Below are positions 41,683-52,490 of a stretch of DNA of 64,000 nucleotides, piece by piece. Source of the DNA: Guadua angustifolia. Taxonomy: Eukaryota; Streptophyta; Magnoliopsida; Poales; Poaceae. Position numbers and translations under genes: made by a program. The notes under the pieces were generated by a model. It had not been told where the DNA came from, searched no databases, and was given only the letters and a program-made list of their open reading frames with translations. The stretch's first letter is position 1, and each line of letters starts with the position of its first letter. The DNA lies in NCBI GenBank assembly GCA_036346375.1, contig CM070508.1, positions 40,940,862-41,004,861 of the forward strand. Direction: 5' to 3'.

Positions 41683-42194
41683 TGTCGACTTTTCTAGTCG
41701 GCAATGAATTTATGGGGTAGGCGCTGGATCGAGAACTCGAAGGTCACACAAGACAAGGATTTATACAGATTCAGGCCCTCGACGGTGGAGGTAATACCCT
41801 AGTCCTGTGTGCTGGGATTATTTGGGATTGCTTGTAGCAGATGGCTAATTGCTGACGTTGTTTGTCCCCTTCTGCTGTCGCCCGCTCCCTCCCTTATATA
41901 CTGGGGGTGGGGCGGTTTACAGTGTCCCGATCGGTTAAGAGATTCCAATCGGTTTACTGGAATCGTGGTCGGTTTACAAGATAGAGTTTACATCTTTATC
42001 CTGCTAACGACTCGGATTACAATCATATCTCTTATAACTAAATATCTGTTCAACTGTCTCTGGGTTATATCCCTTTCCGCACGGCAGCAGGGCCTTGTGT
42101 GGGGCTTATCTTCTGAACTCTACGCTTGGCCCAGCCTCCTTCTTAGGTACTCTTGGGCTGGCCGTGTAGATACCCAAGGTCCATATTTTCCACA
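41683..42194 (-). repeat. 5' LTR of A, about 512 bp
   Basis: The inner edge TGTCGACTTTT is fixed by the PBS. The outer edge is placed at TTTTCCACA (42194), where the gag ORF of element E begins mid-protein. On the minus strand it would start TGTGGAAAATATGG. A TATA-like TTATATA at 41894-41900 (minus TATATAA) is the probable core promoter. The outer edge is less certain because the other LTR is off window. Confidence 0.75.
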
Positions 42195-43747
42195 CTTAGT
42201 GAGGATGTACGACTCACTAATGAGCAAATGTTACTGCAAGAAGACTGTCTCCGGTCCATCGAGACCGCTCAGGGAGTTGCTAACACTACCCTTGCTACTA
42301 TTTTGTCTAGACTTGATATGCTTGCAGCTGCTGCCCCTAGAACTTCCAGCCCTCCGCCTCATCTCCTAAGCAACAACAATAGTGTACTGCATGCACAACG
42401 GGTTCCCATTACTGCCCCGGCTTCCCAGCATGGACCTACTGCCTCAGTCTTCCCACCACACATATATCTAGACTTGATAAAGAACCTAAAACTTGAAATG
42501 CCATGAAAAGACTTATGAGAAATAATTATGTTCCTGAATATGATGCTGAATATTTGCTTACTAAACTTCAACGCTTAAAACAAGGTTCAAAAACTGTTAT
42601 GGAATACTATCATGAATTAGAAAATTGTTTGTTGCGTTGTGGTTTACAAGAATGTGAACAAGCTACTGAGCTTAGGTTCATACATGGACTTAATCATTAA
42701 ATTCAGGATGTTCTTCTTGATGAAACATATAGTTCTCTTTCAGACGTGATTAAATGTGCTAGTAGAGCCAAAAACATGCTTGCGGAATCTTTGAAAGAGT
42801 CTTTAGCTTTATTTGAGGTGCCCATTGTTGCACCTTCTGTTGTAGCTAACATTTTGCAAAAAAATGAGCACCATCGGGAGGAGGATGAAGAAGAAAATGT
42901 GTAGAAAGAGGAGATCTTTGCTACTCCATATGTATGTGAAGAATTAGAAATTGAAGTTCCACCTACAACCGCTGAGAATGATTTAGAAGGTAATGTAAAA
43001 GGTATGGACTGTAAACATGGTGAAAATCATTTTGAAGAAATAAAATTGTCCATGAATGGTGCTATCGTAGAACAACTATTAATGGAACCCATTGCTGATT
43101 TGCTTGCTATTCCTGGTGATAAAGAAGAGTTGTGTGATAATGCTTCACTTATATCCACGCCATAACTAGTGAATGAATATGAAACATTTATAGTTGAACA
43201 AAACACTTGCGCTGAACATAAACATGTTATTCACGTTGCTAGTGAAGAAGATGAGCTTAAATTGATGTCTTCTTTAAATACTTTAGGTTATATTGAATTT
43301 GATATTCTGTGTGATCTAGATAGTTTCAAGGAGAAGATTTTTGTACATTCTGATTTACCATGGTTATCGCGAAATATTTTTCATGTTGTTGGCAAACATA
43401 ATGATAAAGGAGAGTACAAAGTGCATAGAGTATACATTTCTTCATATCTGAAACCTCTACTACCTGTGCAAAAATGTGATCAATTTGATAATTTTAATAT
43501 CATATCAAGTACCCCTACTTTCGTTTATAATCAATATAATTGTTTTCAAGAAAGGGAGTGTTTGGGTGATTGTGATTCACGAGTCATTGATTTGATCACA
43601 AAAGATATGCATGTTGCTTTGCTTTGTGTCGCTCCTAACATTTTGCAGGAGAATGCGATGGAGTCGAGGACAACTCCAATTCAAGAAAGGGAGATTGGTG
43701 AGACCAAGCTCGTCTTGGATGTGACCAACACTATATTAGTTTGGTGA
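42195..43747 (+). pseudogene. gag-like ORF of element E
   Basis: The first block (to about 42505) has LTNEQMLLQEDCLRSIETAQ and a Ser/Pro-rich stretch, and ends in KNLKLEMP. A second frame from 42503 has YDAEYLLTKLQRLKQGSKTV, MEYYHELENCLLRCGLQECE and RFIHGLN, which fits the Retrotrans_gag domain. It then runs on in the same frame to 43747 as an acidic protein of unknown function, with stops only at 42698, 42902 and 43163. A segment of gag is missing between the two blocks. No zinc knuckle is visible. Confidence 0.75.
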
Positions 43748-44068
43748 CACTTCACGGCATCCTCTACATCGTCTACATCTATTAGGATGGCTTTCCTTCA
43801 TGTAGCTGAGGAAGAATCCAAGAGTGCTAGTTATTTGCAATTTCAGATTGCTTTACCATTGTTCTTGCTTGTTCTTCGATTGCTTGCAGGAATTGAACCT
43901 CGTGTTCAGGTTGATCGTGCCCACGGCAAGATCAATAACCCTTCGGAGTTGGTTTAGCGATTACTAAGGCGCATTGTCGTCATACGTTGTAGTCGGATTG
44001 TCAAAGTCAATTCCACCAAATCGATAGTTATCGCTCTCATCGAAAGATCGAGACACAATCTTACATCA
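43748..44068 (+). repeat. Probable LTR end of element E
   Basis: Non-coding sequence follows the gag-like ORF and stops at the point where coding for D integrase starts. It ends with CA as LTRs do. The start of the LTR cannot be placed without the second copy. Confidence 0.45.
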
Positions 44069-44790
44069 TTCTTGATCCCTTGTAATATCAGCCTGTTGGC
44101 ACGTTCAACCTATCCATTGCTTTGGGGGTGAGCCACAGAAGCAAAGCATAGCTTCACTCCTAGTTCTTCGCAGAAGACCGTGAAGGCACTACTTGTGAAC
44201 TAGCTGCCGTTGTCTGTAATCACTCGATTGGGGATACCGAATCGAGTAACAATGCTCCTCATGAAATTTTTGGCCCCTTCCGCGGTGATATTCTTTACGG
44301 GTTCGGCCTCTATCAACTTGGTGAACGTGTCGATAACCATGAACTTATAACCTCCCATGGCTCGTGGGATAGGTCCCAAGATGTCCAAGCCCCAGACGGA
44401 GAACGACCAGCTTAGAGGAATCGTCTGCAGTGCTTGGGCTGGTTGGGTGGTTTGTTTGCCATAGAACTGGCAGTTTTTGCACTTTTTCACCAGCTCGCAA
44501 GCATCCTAGAGGATAGTCGGCCAATAAAATTCTTGTCGAAAAACTTTTCTAACTAAAGTGCGATAAGACGCATGGTTACTGCAGATGCCTCCGTGGACAT
44601 CGAGCAATATTTTATTGCCCTCTTCCTGAGTGATGCACTTCATCAAGATCCCGCTACTCCCCTTTCGGTAGAGCTTGCCGTCTACCAAAGCGTATAGCTT
44701 GGATTTATGCGCAATTTTCTCGATTGTGGCATCATCGTCAGGGAGCTCTCGAGCTTCAAGATAGGCTTGGAATGGGGTCATCCAAGTCGA
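44069..44790 (-). pseudogene. Integrase of D (truncated)
   Basis: The N-terminal zinc finger is nearly intact: HGGICSNHASYRTLV supplies the two His and VKKCKNCQFYG the two Cys, with a stop between them at 44506. The core shows VWGLDILGPIPRAMGGYKFM (first Asp), VIDTFTKLIEAEPV and NRVITDNGS with the second Asp, followed by a stop. FCEELGVKLCFASVAHPQSN comes next. The frame is lost at the E border, before the C-terminal domain. Confidence 0.88.
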
Positions 44791-44819
44791 GTCGCGTTCG
44801 AGTAGCGCAGCTTTCGTGT

Positions 44820-45800
44820 TTATGATTTCGCCGCGCTTCTTGGCCAGCCGTTGATCGAAGTGGGCAGATTCCGCTGTCCCGGGGCAGCAGATGGTTGGCG
44901 GAGTTTCTCAACGAAGACTCCGACTGGTGCGGGTGAACGGGACGAAGCAATTCTAGCAAGTTCGTCGGCAGCGGCATTGTCACATCGCCTGATGTGCCTC
45001 ACCTCGAGCCCTTCGAACCTGTGTTCTAGCTTGCGAACCTTGTTCAAGTATACCACCATGTTGTCATCTGAGCACTGGTATTCTTTTTGCACTTGGTTTA
45101 CGACTAGCTGAGAGTCCCCCTTCACTAGTAGTCGTCTGATGCCAAATGACATGGACATCCGGAGGCTGCTGACCAGTCCCTCGTATTTTGCAACATTGTT
45201 TGATGCTGGGAATTCGAGTTGAAGGACATACCTGAGCTCTTCCCCTGTAGGAGATTTGAGTACAATGCCAGCCCTCGTGCCCTGGAGCATGAGTGATCCA
45301 TCGAAAAACATGGTCCAGTAATTCTTTATCGCCGTATGCTCTTTTTCCTTGGAGTGCGTCCATTCCGCGATGAAATCCACCAAGATCCCAGACTTGACGC
45401 TGGTCCGGGGTGCGAAGTCAACCTTGAATTCATTGAGCTCAACTGCCCATTGGGTGATCCGACCCGTCGCTTCCCGATTATGCAACACCTCTTTTAGCGG
45501 GTATGTAGTCATGACAGTTACCTTGTGCGCTTGGAAGTAATGTCGTAGTTTTCGGGAGGTCATTAGGATGGCGTATAACATCTCTTGCACCTGTGGGTAT
45601 CACAGCTTTGTATCGTGTAATACCTCGCTCACATAATAGATGGGCTTCTGAACCTTGATCTTTTTATTAGGGCAATCTCGTTTTGCCACTAGGACTGTGC
45701 TCACGACTCGAGGGGTGGCTGCAATGTACAAAAAGAGCTCCTCTTGGGCATTAGGTGATGTTAGTATTGACGGGGATGCTAAGTACCTTTTTAAGTCCTA
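44820..45800 (-). pseudogene. Two RNase H regions of D, second one open
   Basis: The frame 45590-44820 is open for 256 codons. It carries the end of the gypsy RNase H (LMTSRKLRHYFQAHKVTVM, LHNREATGRITQWAVE). The second, archaeal-type RNase H follows with its acidic residues in order: FDGSLM, AKYEGL, VKGDSQLVV and CDNAAADELAR. It is the best-kept second RNase H in the window and a good reference for what A has lost. The first RNase H upstream of 45600 is broken by stops. Confidence 0.88.
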
Positions 45801-46720
45801 AAAGGTGTCTTCTGCTTCCTTGGTCCACTCGAAGCTGTCCTATTTTTTGAGCAAGTTGAACAAAGGCAATCCTCGCTCACCCATCCAGGAAATAAACCAG
45901 CTAAGAGTGGCAATGTATCCCGTGAGCTTCTGTACTTCCCTCAATGTCTGCGGGGGTCCATCTGTTCGATGGCCTCTATTTTGCGCGGGTTTGCTTCTAT
46001 GCCTCGACTTGATACCAGGAAACCGAGAAGCTTTCCAGGTTGAGCTTCATTCGGTACTTCCTGAGGTTGTCGAATGTTTCCTTGAGTTTGTCGATCAAGG
46101 CGTCGCTCGCTTTTGATTTTACCACGACATCGTCGACATACACTTCTACATTACGCCCTATTTGGGACTTAAAGCAATTTTGGATGCAACGTTGATAAGT
46201 AGCTCCGGCTCACTTTAAACCAAAAGGCATTTTTACATAGCAAAAAACACCAATAGGAGTAGTGAAAGCTGTCTTTTCCTCATCCACTGCTAACATGCTA
46301 ATCTGGTGATACCCTGAATAGGCATCTAGGAAGCTTAACAATTCACACCCTGCCGTAGAATCTACTATTTGATTGATGCGGGGGAGAGGAAAAGGGTCTT
46401 TTGGACAAGCCTTGTTCAGATCGGTGTAGTCAACACACATCCTCCACTTGCCATTGGGCTTCTTAATGAGGATTGGATTGGCCAGTCATGTTGGGTCGCG
46501 GACTTCTCGGATGAAATCAGCCTTGAGGAGCTTTCCGATCTCCTCTTGGATGGCTTGCTTCCTATCTTCTACAAATCTTCGCTGCTTCTGCACCACGGGC
46601 TTGGCACTAGGATCCACAGTGAGTCGGTGCTCGATCACCTCTCTGGGGACTTCGGGCATATCGGATGGTTGCCATGCGAACACATCATAATTTTCTCGAA
46701 GAAAGGTGATGAGCGTGAGT
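45801..46720 (-). pseudogene. Reverse transcriptase of D
   Basis: The minus strand reads MFAWQPSDMPEVPREVIEHR (46683), NGKWRMCVDYTDLNKACPKD, LSFLDAYSGYHQISML, CYVKMPFGLK (stop after it), RNVEVYVDDVVVKSKASDAL and KETFDNLRKYRMKLNLE. Stops lie near 46484 and 46211. After about 46040 frameshifts obscure the connection to RNase H. The catalytic YVDD is intact. Confidence 0.88.
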
Positions 46721-46837
46721 TCCTATTTGGGGTCAAGGTTAGCGCCTACCTTTACTGTCTTGGAAGGCTCTATAGGGTCGATGCAGACTGCTTTGACTTG
46801 TTCGTCCATCTTCTCATCGTTTTATCATTGCCGCCGC

Positions 46838-47362
46838 TTAATCCCCACGTACCGCCGAACGAGATGCCTTTGTGGTCGCCCCGCTCGACGCCCCTTCCTT
46901 GGCATTGACGCTGCTGATTGGACCGATTGAATGCTTGGCCATCTCTAGGCTTTTCCTGTCGCATCTGACTACGGCGCATTGATCCCCTTTGATAGTTAGG
47001 ACTCCTTTATGCGCTGGAATCTTGACGGTTTGATACGCATAGTGCACGGTGGCCATAAACTTGGCCAACGTAGGGCATCCTAGGATCACATTGTAAGCAG
47101 TCTCGAAATTCGCCACATCGAAAAGAAGCTTTTCGGTGCAAAAATTTTCCGGCGTGCCAAACGTGACCGGAAGCTCGATTTGACCTAGCGGCATGGACAA
47201 AGATTGCGGTGTTATGCCATGAAATGGCTCTACTCCGCTTCTGATCTCCAATCGTGGTACCCCCATATTGTCCAAGGTCTTGGCAAAGATGAGGTTTAGC
47301 GAGCTACCTCCATCAACCAGAGTTTGGGTGACCCTACTATTGAGGATGGTAGGCTCAACCAC
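46838..47362 (-). CDS. Protease region of D
   Basis: An open minus frame of 174 codons carries TLVDGGSSLNLIFAKTLDNM, the catalytic loop with DGG, followed by LPVTFGTPENFCTEKLLFDV and CPTLAKFMATVHYAYQTVKI. It would process Gag-Pol. It is a piece of the polyprotein rather than a free gene. The start given is the first Met of the open stretch, not a true translation start. The frame ends in a stop before RT. Confidence 0.8.
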   Translation of the reverse strand: MVEPTILNSRVTQTLVDGGSSLNLIFAKTLDNMGVPRLEIRSGVEPFHGITPQSLSMPLGQIELPVTFGTPENFCTEKLLFDVANFETAYNVILGCPTLAKFMATVHYAYQTVKIPAHKGVLTIKGDQCAVVRCDRKSLEMAKHSIGPISSVNAKEGASSGATTKASRSAVRGD

Positions 47363-49633
47363 TACCGGGTATTGACCAGGTGTGGAACTGTAGCCGGATG
47401 GTCAGACTGGTCGAACGTGATCGGCACCTCCGACCATTCAAGAAACCGGGGAAGTGCCGGGACGGCCAGGTTGACCTCTCTCTCGACCGCTTTGTACTGC
47501 CTCTTAGATTCATACGTGGCGGACCTCCGAAGATGTTCGCTAGTTTGTGATCCGCTCCGTGATATTCGGGTTCATCATCTTGCAATTTCTCCTTGACTTG
47601 CTCGACTCCTCGCTCGGCGAGTGCAGCTTTGAGTTTCTCTTGAACCTTCTTGCTGATCACCTGGCATTCATCGAAGTCATGCTTGTCGGTTCGGTGGATC
47701 GGGCAGTACTTGGTTCCTCCGCGACTCCATCCCTTGTTGTTGCCTGTGTTGCGTGCCTTCCCGCGCTCGACTACTGCCACGGTGGAGTCGCCTTTTCGCT
47801 TCTCTCTACGGTTCTTGTTCTTTTTCGCCCCTTGATGACTCGGGTTTGTCATCCTCGAACTTGGGGTCGTCGACGCAGTCTCGCGCTTCAGCGCGTCTGG
47901 CATATTTGTCTGCCAACTCGAATAGTTCCATAGGAGTTCGAACCCTTCGAGTAGCTAATTTTCACTTCAGCACTTTATCTCGAACCCCGTTCTCGAAGGC
48001 CACGATCACAGCGTTATCCGAGATGTCTGGGATTGAGTTGCGTTTGTTGTTGAATCGCCGAAAAAAACTCCGCAGCGATTCTCCCGGCCTCTGAATCATT
48101 CGGTGCAAGTCGCTACGGTTTCCGGGGTGTTCATAAGTCCCTTGAAAATTGGCAATGAACTAGACCTGCAATTCTGGCCATGACGATACAGATTGGGGTG
48201 GAAGGTTGAGTAGCCATGACCTGGCTGCGCCATCTAGAGTGGTGAGCAGGTAATTCGCCATCACCCTTTTGTTCCCTCCGGCTACCCTTATGACCGTGGT
48301 GTAAATCTGTAACCACTCGACTGGATTAATCTTGCTTGAATATTTTTCGAATGGCCCGGGTTTAAACTTGTCTGGCCACCTGACAGCTCGCAACTCAGGT
48401 GAAAAGGCCTTGCATCCCTCGGTATCATCTTCGGGGGTTATGTGCCTCTATCCACGTCGAGGAGAGGGTCTCCTGCGAATGAGGGATCGATCTCTTGACA
48501 TCGAGGAGTCACTTCGCTGGATGTGGCGCGTAGGAGAACATCCCCTAGCCGGTGGAGATCTATTCTCTCGTTGTTCGCTGTCTTCTCGCTAGCGCTTTTC
48601 TTTTCGCCCTCGGATAACCTCCCGCAGATCCCGCCGATCATGAGGGATATACTCCTGGAGATCTTTATGTTGTTCCCGAAGAAGGTTGATGCAGTATGTT
48701 CTGGAAGACCTCCAGTTGGAACTAGCCATCACTGACCCTGTCATACAATGGTGTTGTGATGGTTCTAATCTTGGGCCTCTTGGTCCCTGCTGGCTGGGAC
48801 GGCCTTGCCTCGAGTTGGTTGCTCGAGCAGTTTGCGCTTGCGCGACATCGAGTAGCGTTTTCATTTGGTCGAAGACCAGGGTCATCGGGATGTGTAGATT
48901 CGGTGGCAAAAGGGATTTTAGCAGCATATGGGCGCACTGGATGTTGGCTTCAGGGGTACTGAAGACATCACCACTGTGGGTTCGGTGGGATGCTACTACT
49001 GCCACAAAGCCTTGCTTCTTGTTGTGATCATGCGGCCCTTAATCTCGCTGTCCCTGGTGTACGGGCGCCTGCGGATGAGGCATCGTCGGATCCTCCAGGT
49101 TCAGCTGCCTTGACACGTTGACCAAGATTTTCGCCGTGGATAGGGCTGTCAAGTCGCGCCTATGGTTTGCGGTATCTGGTGGCACAACGTTTAACACTGC
49201 CCGGCCTACAGCTATGGTGACTATAGGGTTGTACGGCGTGTGTGAGGGGATCTGAAGTTCTTGACCGCTTTTGGTGTCCGCATATGGATTCTGCCCAAGA
49301 GAACGCTTCATGGACGACCATTGTCGGCACTACCATGAACACGCCCGATCCGACCGATCGCCGCCTTTGGTCGCTAGGGCGCGTTTTCTCGCATCGCCGT
49401 CTGTCGATGTATATCAGCACATTCACATCTGCTGGATCGAAGTCAATGAAGCCTACTTCTCGGCTAGGGTCTCCAGGATGAGACTTGATGAAACCGACGA
49501 ACAACAGGTTTTCCTCCTGATCCCATTGGAACAACATGGTCCCAAAGGCGATCTCAGATGCGATTGAGGTCATTGGGTTGGTTTCACCAATGGATTTGCT
49601 TGCAAATTCACCGTGAGTGTGGGACGAAGACAT
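47355..49633 (-). pseudogene. gag of D
   Basis: A likely start is the ATG at 49633 (MSSSHTHGEFASKSIG). The N-terminal block runs through FGTMLFQWDQEENLLFVGF. The Retrotrans_gag domain is at about 48400-47950: VRWPDKFKPGPFEKYSSKIN, WLQIYTTVIRVAGGNKRVMA, SWLLNLPPQSVSSW and SLRSFFRRFNNKRNSIPDIS. YCPIHRTDKHDFDEC near 47690 is the C-x2-H-x4-H-x4-C knuckle. Several frame changes and stops break it. Confidence 0.85.
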
Positions 49634-49660
49634 ACTTGATCTGCAAAAATAGCTGAAGGC

Positions 49661-49677
49661 CCCTACCTGGTGCGCCA
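49661..49677 (-). promoter_or_regulatory. Primer binding site of D
   Basis: On the minus strand TGGCGCACCAGGTAGGG lies two bases inside the LTR edge, differing by one base from the site in A. Confidence 0.85.
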
Positions 49678-49679
49678 AC

Positions 49680-50268
49680 TGTCGAAGGGTTAGAGATCGA
49701 CAATAAACTTTACGTATCGGGTACCTTCGAGAAAGCAAAGTCAAGCACAACATCACGACGCCAGATGTAGACAGGTTCGGGCCCCTGGATGGGTAATACC
49801 CTACTTCTTGTATGAGATTTCAATATGATCCTAGATGAATTACAAAAAAGTAGAACTTAAGAACCCTGCCCTACGCAAAGGAGCGCTAGAATCTATCGCT
49901 AAGCGTGCTTACACGCTGGCTAGGTCCTAAGCACTATGACTATTTCTCCTCCCCCCTCTGGGCGCCTCCCCTGGGATTTATATAGTCTTGGTAACCCTTG
50001 AAGTTGCCTTGGACATCTGCTCGTAGCCGACATGGAGTCTATCGCCTTCCGGGATGTAACTGTCTTGCCATCTTCATCTGGTCGTACTCGAGTTGGTCTC
50101 TTCATACTTGAAACGCCATCGAGTCCTTCCTGATATGAAGATGGTATCCTTTCCGTGTATATCGTACCTCGTGGAACTAAGGCCGAGATATCCGGAACTG
50201 GGGTACATACTGGAATATGTTTTCTTCTTCTATGTATGCGCACATATCCCATATTTAGATATTCGACA
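49680..50268 (-). repeat. 5' LTR of D, about 589 bp
   Basis: It runs TGTCGAAGGG to ATATTCGACA, so both ends share TGTCGA/TCGACA. The inner edge is fixed by the PBS and the outer edge by the point where B-family LTR sequence begins. TTTATATA at 49977-49984 (TATATAAA on the minus strand) is the likely TATA box. Confidence 0.82.
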
Positions 50269-51792
50269 ACTAGAACCTATTCTAAGGCAAGTTGTGCTTT
50301 GATCATGTTGAACCCATGTTTGCAAAATTGCTATATTATTTTAGTTTAATTGCATATTATTCACATGTACAAATGCTTTCAAATAGTTTGGGATGTAGTT
50401 AATCTTTCCATCTGAGTTATACCCTACTTTGTCATTTGTATGCCATGATCTATTGTCACCCTAGATTGGTTCACTATAGTTGATTAGTATTAAAATCAAC
50501 ATAGAATAAGGAATATGTTTAAACTTGTGTGTCATCATATGTACTTGAATCATCAATGTTTAAACTTGACTAATGGAATATGGAACAACGATATGAACTT
50601 GTGTGTCATGTGTGATCACATAATGAGATTGAGTTGTTGTGGTGAGGGATGTCACGCAACGATGTTGAATTGTTGATAGCACGTGGTGCTTGGTAATCAA
50701 CTGGGGTGGTGATGAATTAGATTGGGGCAAGTGGCAAGGGGAAATGTGTCAAGGTGGGCCAGGAATGGTAGAGGGTATGTGGAAGTCTTGCCTCGATCAC
50801 TCTAAGGACTTAACCTTACAAGCTTTTGACCTAAGTCTTTCATGCAACCACATGTCTAGAATTGGATAGCCTAGTTGACTAATTTGTAAGGTCTAGATTT
50901 CGGTGCTGTTGTGGTATATAGTGAGTTCCAGGATTGGGTATACTCACATGGCGCAAGAGGGGGGCCCTGTTGTGATGGTTTAACCCTTCAGTGTTGAAAC
51001 CTTAGTGAGTAGTACTAGGACTAGGCAGAGCATTGTAAAGGCTTTGTTATGGTCACTCGCCTTTGTGGTGTTTGATTGTATCGTGTGGGTAAAGTGCATA
51101 ACCTCTGTAGAGTGTAAAATCTGTTCAAATATCCATGCTCGTCGTATTGAGCAATGCTCGGGAATTACAGTCAAGGGTTAGACTTTTATTAAATAAAACT
51201 TGTTGGGATGGTAGGTTGCCATGGAAGATTGGAACTCGACTTAGGATTGAATACCTTGTTAACTTGAAAATGTTGAATCTATCAATTACTGTTATTTGTT
51301 TTACTATCTTTTCAACCTATTTACTGTTTTCTTTCATAAATGCTACTTTACTGCAAAATAGCCATGATAGCCCTTCCTTTGGAATAAGCCATGCATATAG
51401 AATATTAGACTCACATTTCTGTGCACAACTTGTTGAGTGCTCATGTACTCACCCCACCCACAACAACACTTCATAAGAAGAGACCACCAATCATGGAGGA
51501 GTATTGTGATGATGCGAATGCTTAGGGTCTGAGCCTTGTCTGTTGCCTGTGGTGAACTAAGGAGCTACTACATTTATTTCATTTCTGTTGCTGCATATTT
51601 GCTATTTCTTAGTTAAGCCCTACAAGGCAATAATCATGTAAGACAACAGTTATTATTAATTAATGGAGTTATTACTATATTCCATTGTGTATGATTGTGA
51701 TAACATCTATGTTGAGCCTGTGTGCACTAGCGTGATCCTAGACTAGTGCGATCTACACAAAGGGTCCAGATTTGCGTATTTGAATCCCGACA
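50269..51792 (+). repeat. B-family LTR fragment (B'), plus orientation
   Basis: The sequence is the reverse complement of about the inner half of the B LTR, with GTGCTTTGATCATGTTG near 50292 matching 22738-22760. It ends AATCCCGACA at 51792, the family's LTR end. There is no PBS after it, so it is a 3' LTR or solo LTR. It is clearly more diverged than the copies in B. The left part should lie beyond D, off the left edge. Confidence 0.85.
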
Positions 51793-52490
51793 GTTACGAA
51801 CAACAACACGCGTAGCATGAAGTTCTCTCTTTTATACTCATCCCATACCCGTACACCGTCATTCCACAATACCAGAAGATCTTCAACCAGTGGTTTGAGG
51901 TACACATCGATATCATTGCCAGGTTGCCTCGGCCCTGGATTAGCAGCAGCAGCATAATCTACTTCCGCTTCATACAAAGCCAAGGAGGAAGGTTGTAGAT
52001 ACATAAAGTCACCGGCCAAATGCTATGACGACCACTCATATTGCTGAAAGGATTCATCCCATCCGTACTGAGTCCGAACCTTATATTTCTCATATCATAT
52101 GCAAAGTGTTTCTTGTATTTTCTATCGTTGTTCCTCCACTGCGTAGAGTCAGCAGGGTGTTTAAGCATTCCATCCTTATTACGCTCTTCGGCGTACCATC
52201 GTATTAATTGAATATGCCTTTTGTTCGCAAACGGACGCTTTAGACGGGGGATTATAGGAAAATACCACACCGCCTTGGCTGGGGGTCTTCTCTTCTTACG
52301 CTGCACCTTGATGTCATCATCGTCATGCCTATACTGGGATGCCTTGCAAACGGGACATGCATCCAATTTTGCAAACTCATTGCAATACAATATGTAATCA
52401 TTGCTTGCCTTCAACTGCAGTAACGTAAGCACAACATGCAGCTTTTTGAGCTCCTCCTTGCAACCCGGTGAAGAGGAACGCGGTTTGCTA
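51793..52490 (-). pseudogene. TNP2 transposase fragment of a second CACTA element
   Basis: The minus strand encodes LTLLQLKASNDYILYCNEF, a DACPVCKASQY Cys pair and WYFPIIPRLKRPFANKRHIQ. HPADSTQWRN and RFGLSTDGMNPFSNMSGRHS follow, then WPVTLCIYNLPPWLCMKRK and, after a frameshift near 51985, GNDIDVYLKPLVEDLLVLW to MLRVLLFVT. This is the middle of Transposase_21. A piece between KASN and DYIL is missing. The frame is cut exactly at the end of the B' LTR, so B' inserted into it. It is distinct from CACTA-1. Confidence 0.88.

Larger units (their letters stand above)
1..42194 (-). mobile_element. Ty3/gypsy Tat-type LTR retrotransposon A (interrupted; 3' LTR off window)
   Basis: The minus strand reads, right to left, 5' LTR (42194-41683), PBS, gag, protease, RT, RNase H, integrase, then a long 3' region with a plus-strand antisense gene and an 80-bp tandem array. 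The reading is continuous once two insertions are removed: the CACTA element at 5293-16164 and the B complex at 19683-41337. Both have exact target-site duplications. Pol order with integrase last defines Ty3/gypsy. The long 3' region with an antisense ORF and tandem repeats is typical of the plant Tat lineage. Several stops, frameshifts and a deletion in the second RNase H make it non-autonomous. The left LTR must lie beyond position 1. Confidence 0.88.
42195..44068 (+). mobile_element. Gag-only LTR-retrotransposon remnant E (right part)
   Basis: It starts in the middle of a gag ORF at the edge of A and ends near 44068 with ...CTTACATCA, where integrase-coding sequence of D begins. It has gag-like coding but no trace of protease, RT, RNase H or integrase. 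The last 300 bp are non-coding and LTR-like, with a CA end. The left part should lie beyond the left edge of the window, on the far side of A. Non-autonomous gag-only elements are known in plants. Confidence 0.65.
44069..50268 (-). mobile_element. Tat-type gypsy element D (5' part, left end cut by E)
   Basis: The minus strand holds 5' LTR (50268-49680), PBS, gag, protease, RT, two RNase H domains and integrase up to the ERANRLILQGIK region, where it is cut at 44069. The rest of integrase and the 3' LTR should lie left of the window. Domain order and PBS match A, but the sequence differs, so it is another family. RT and gag carry stops. Confidence 0.88.
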
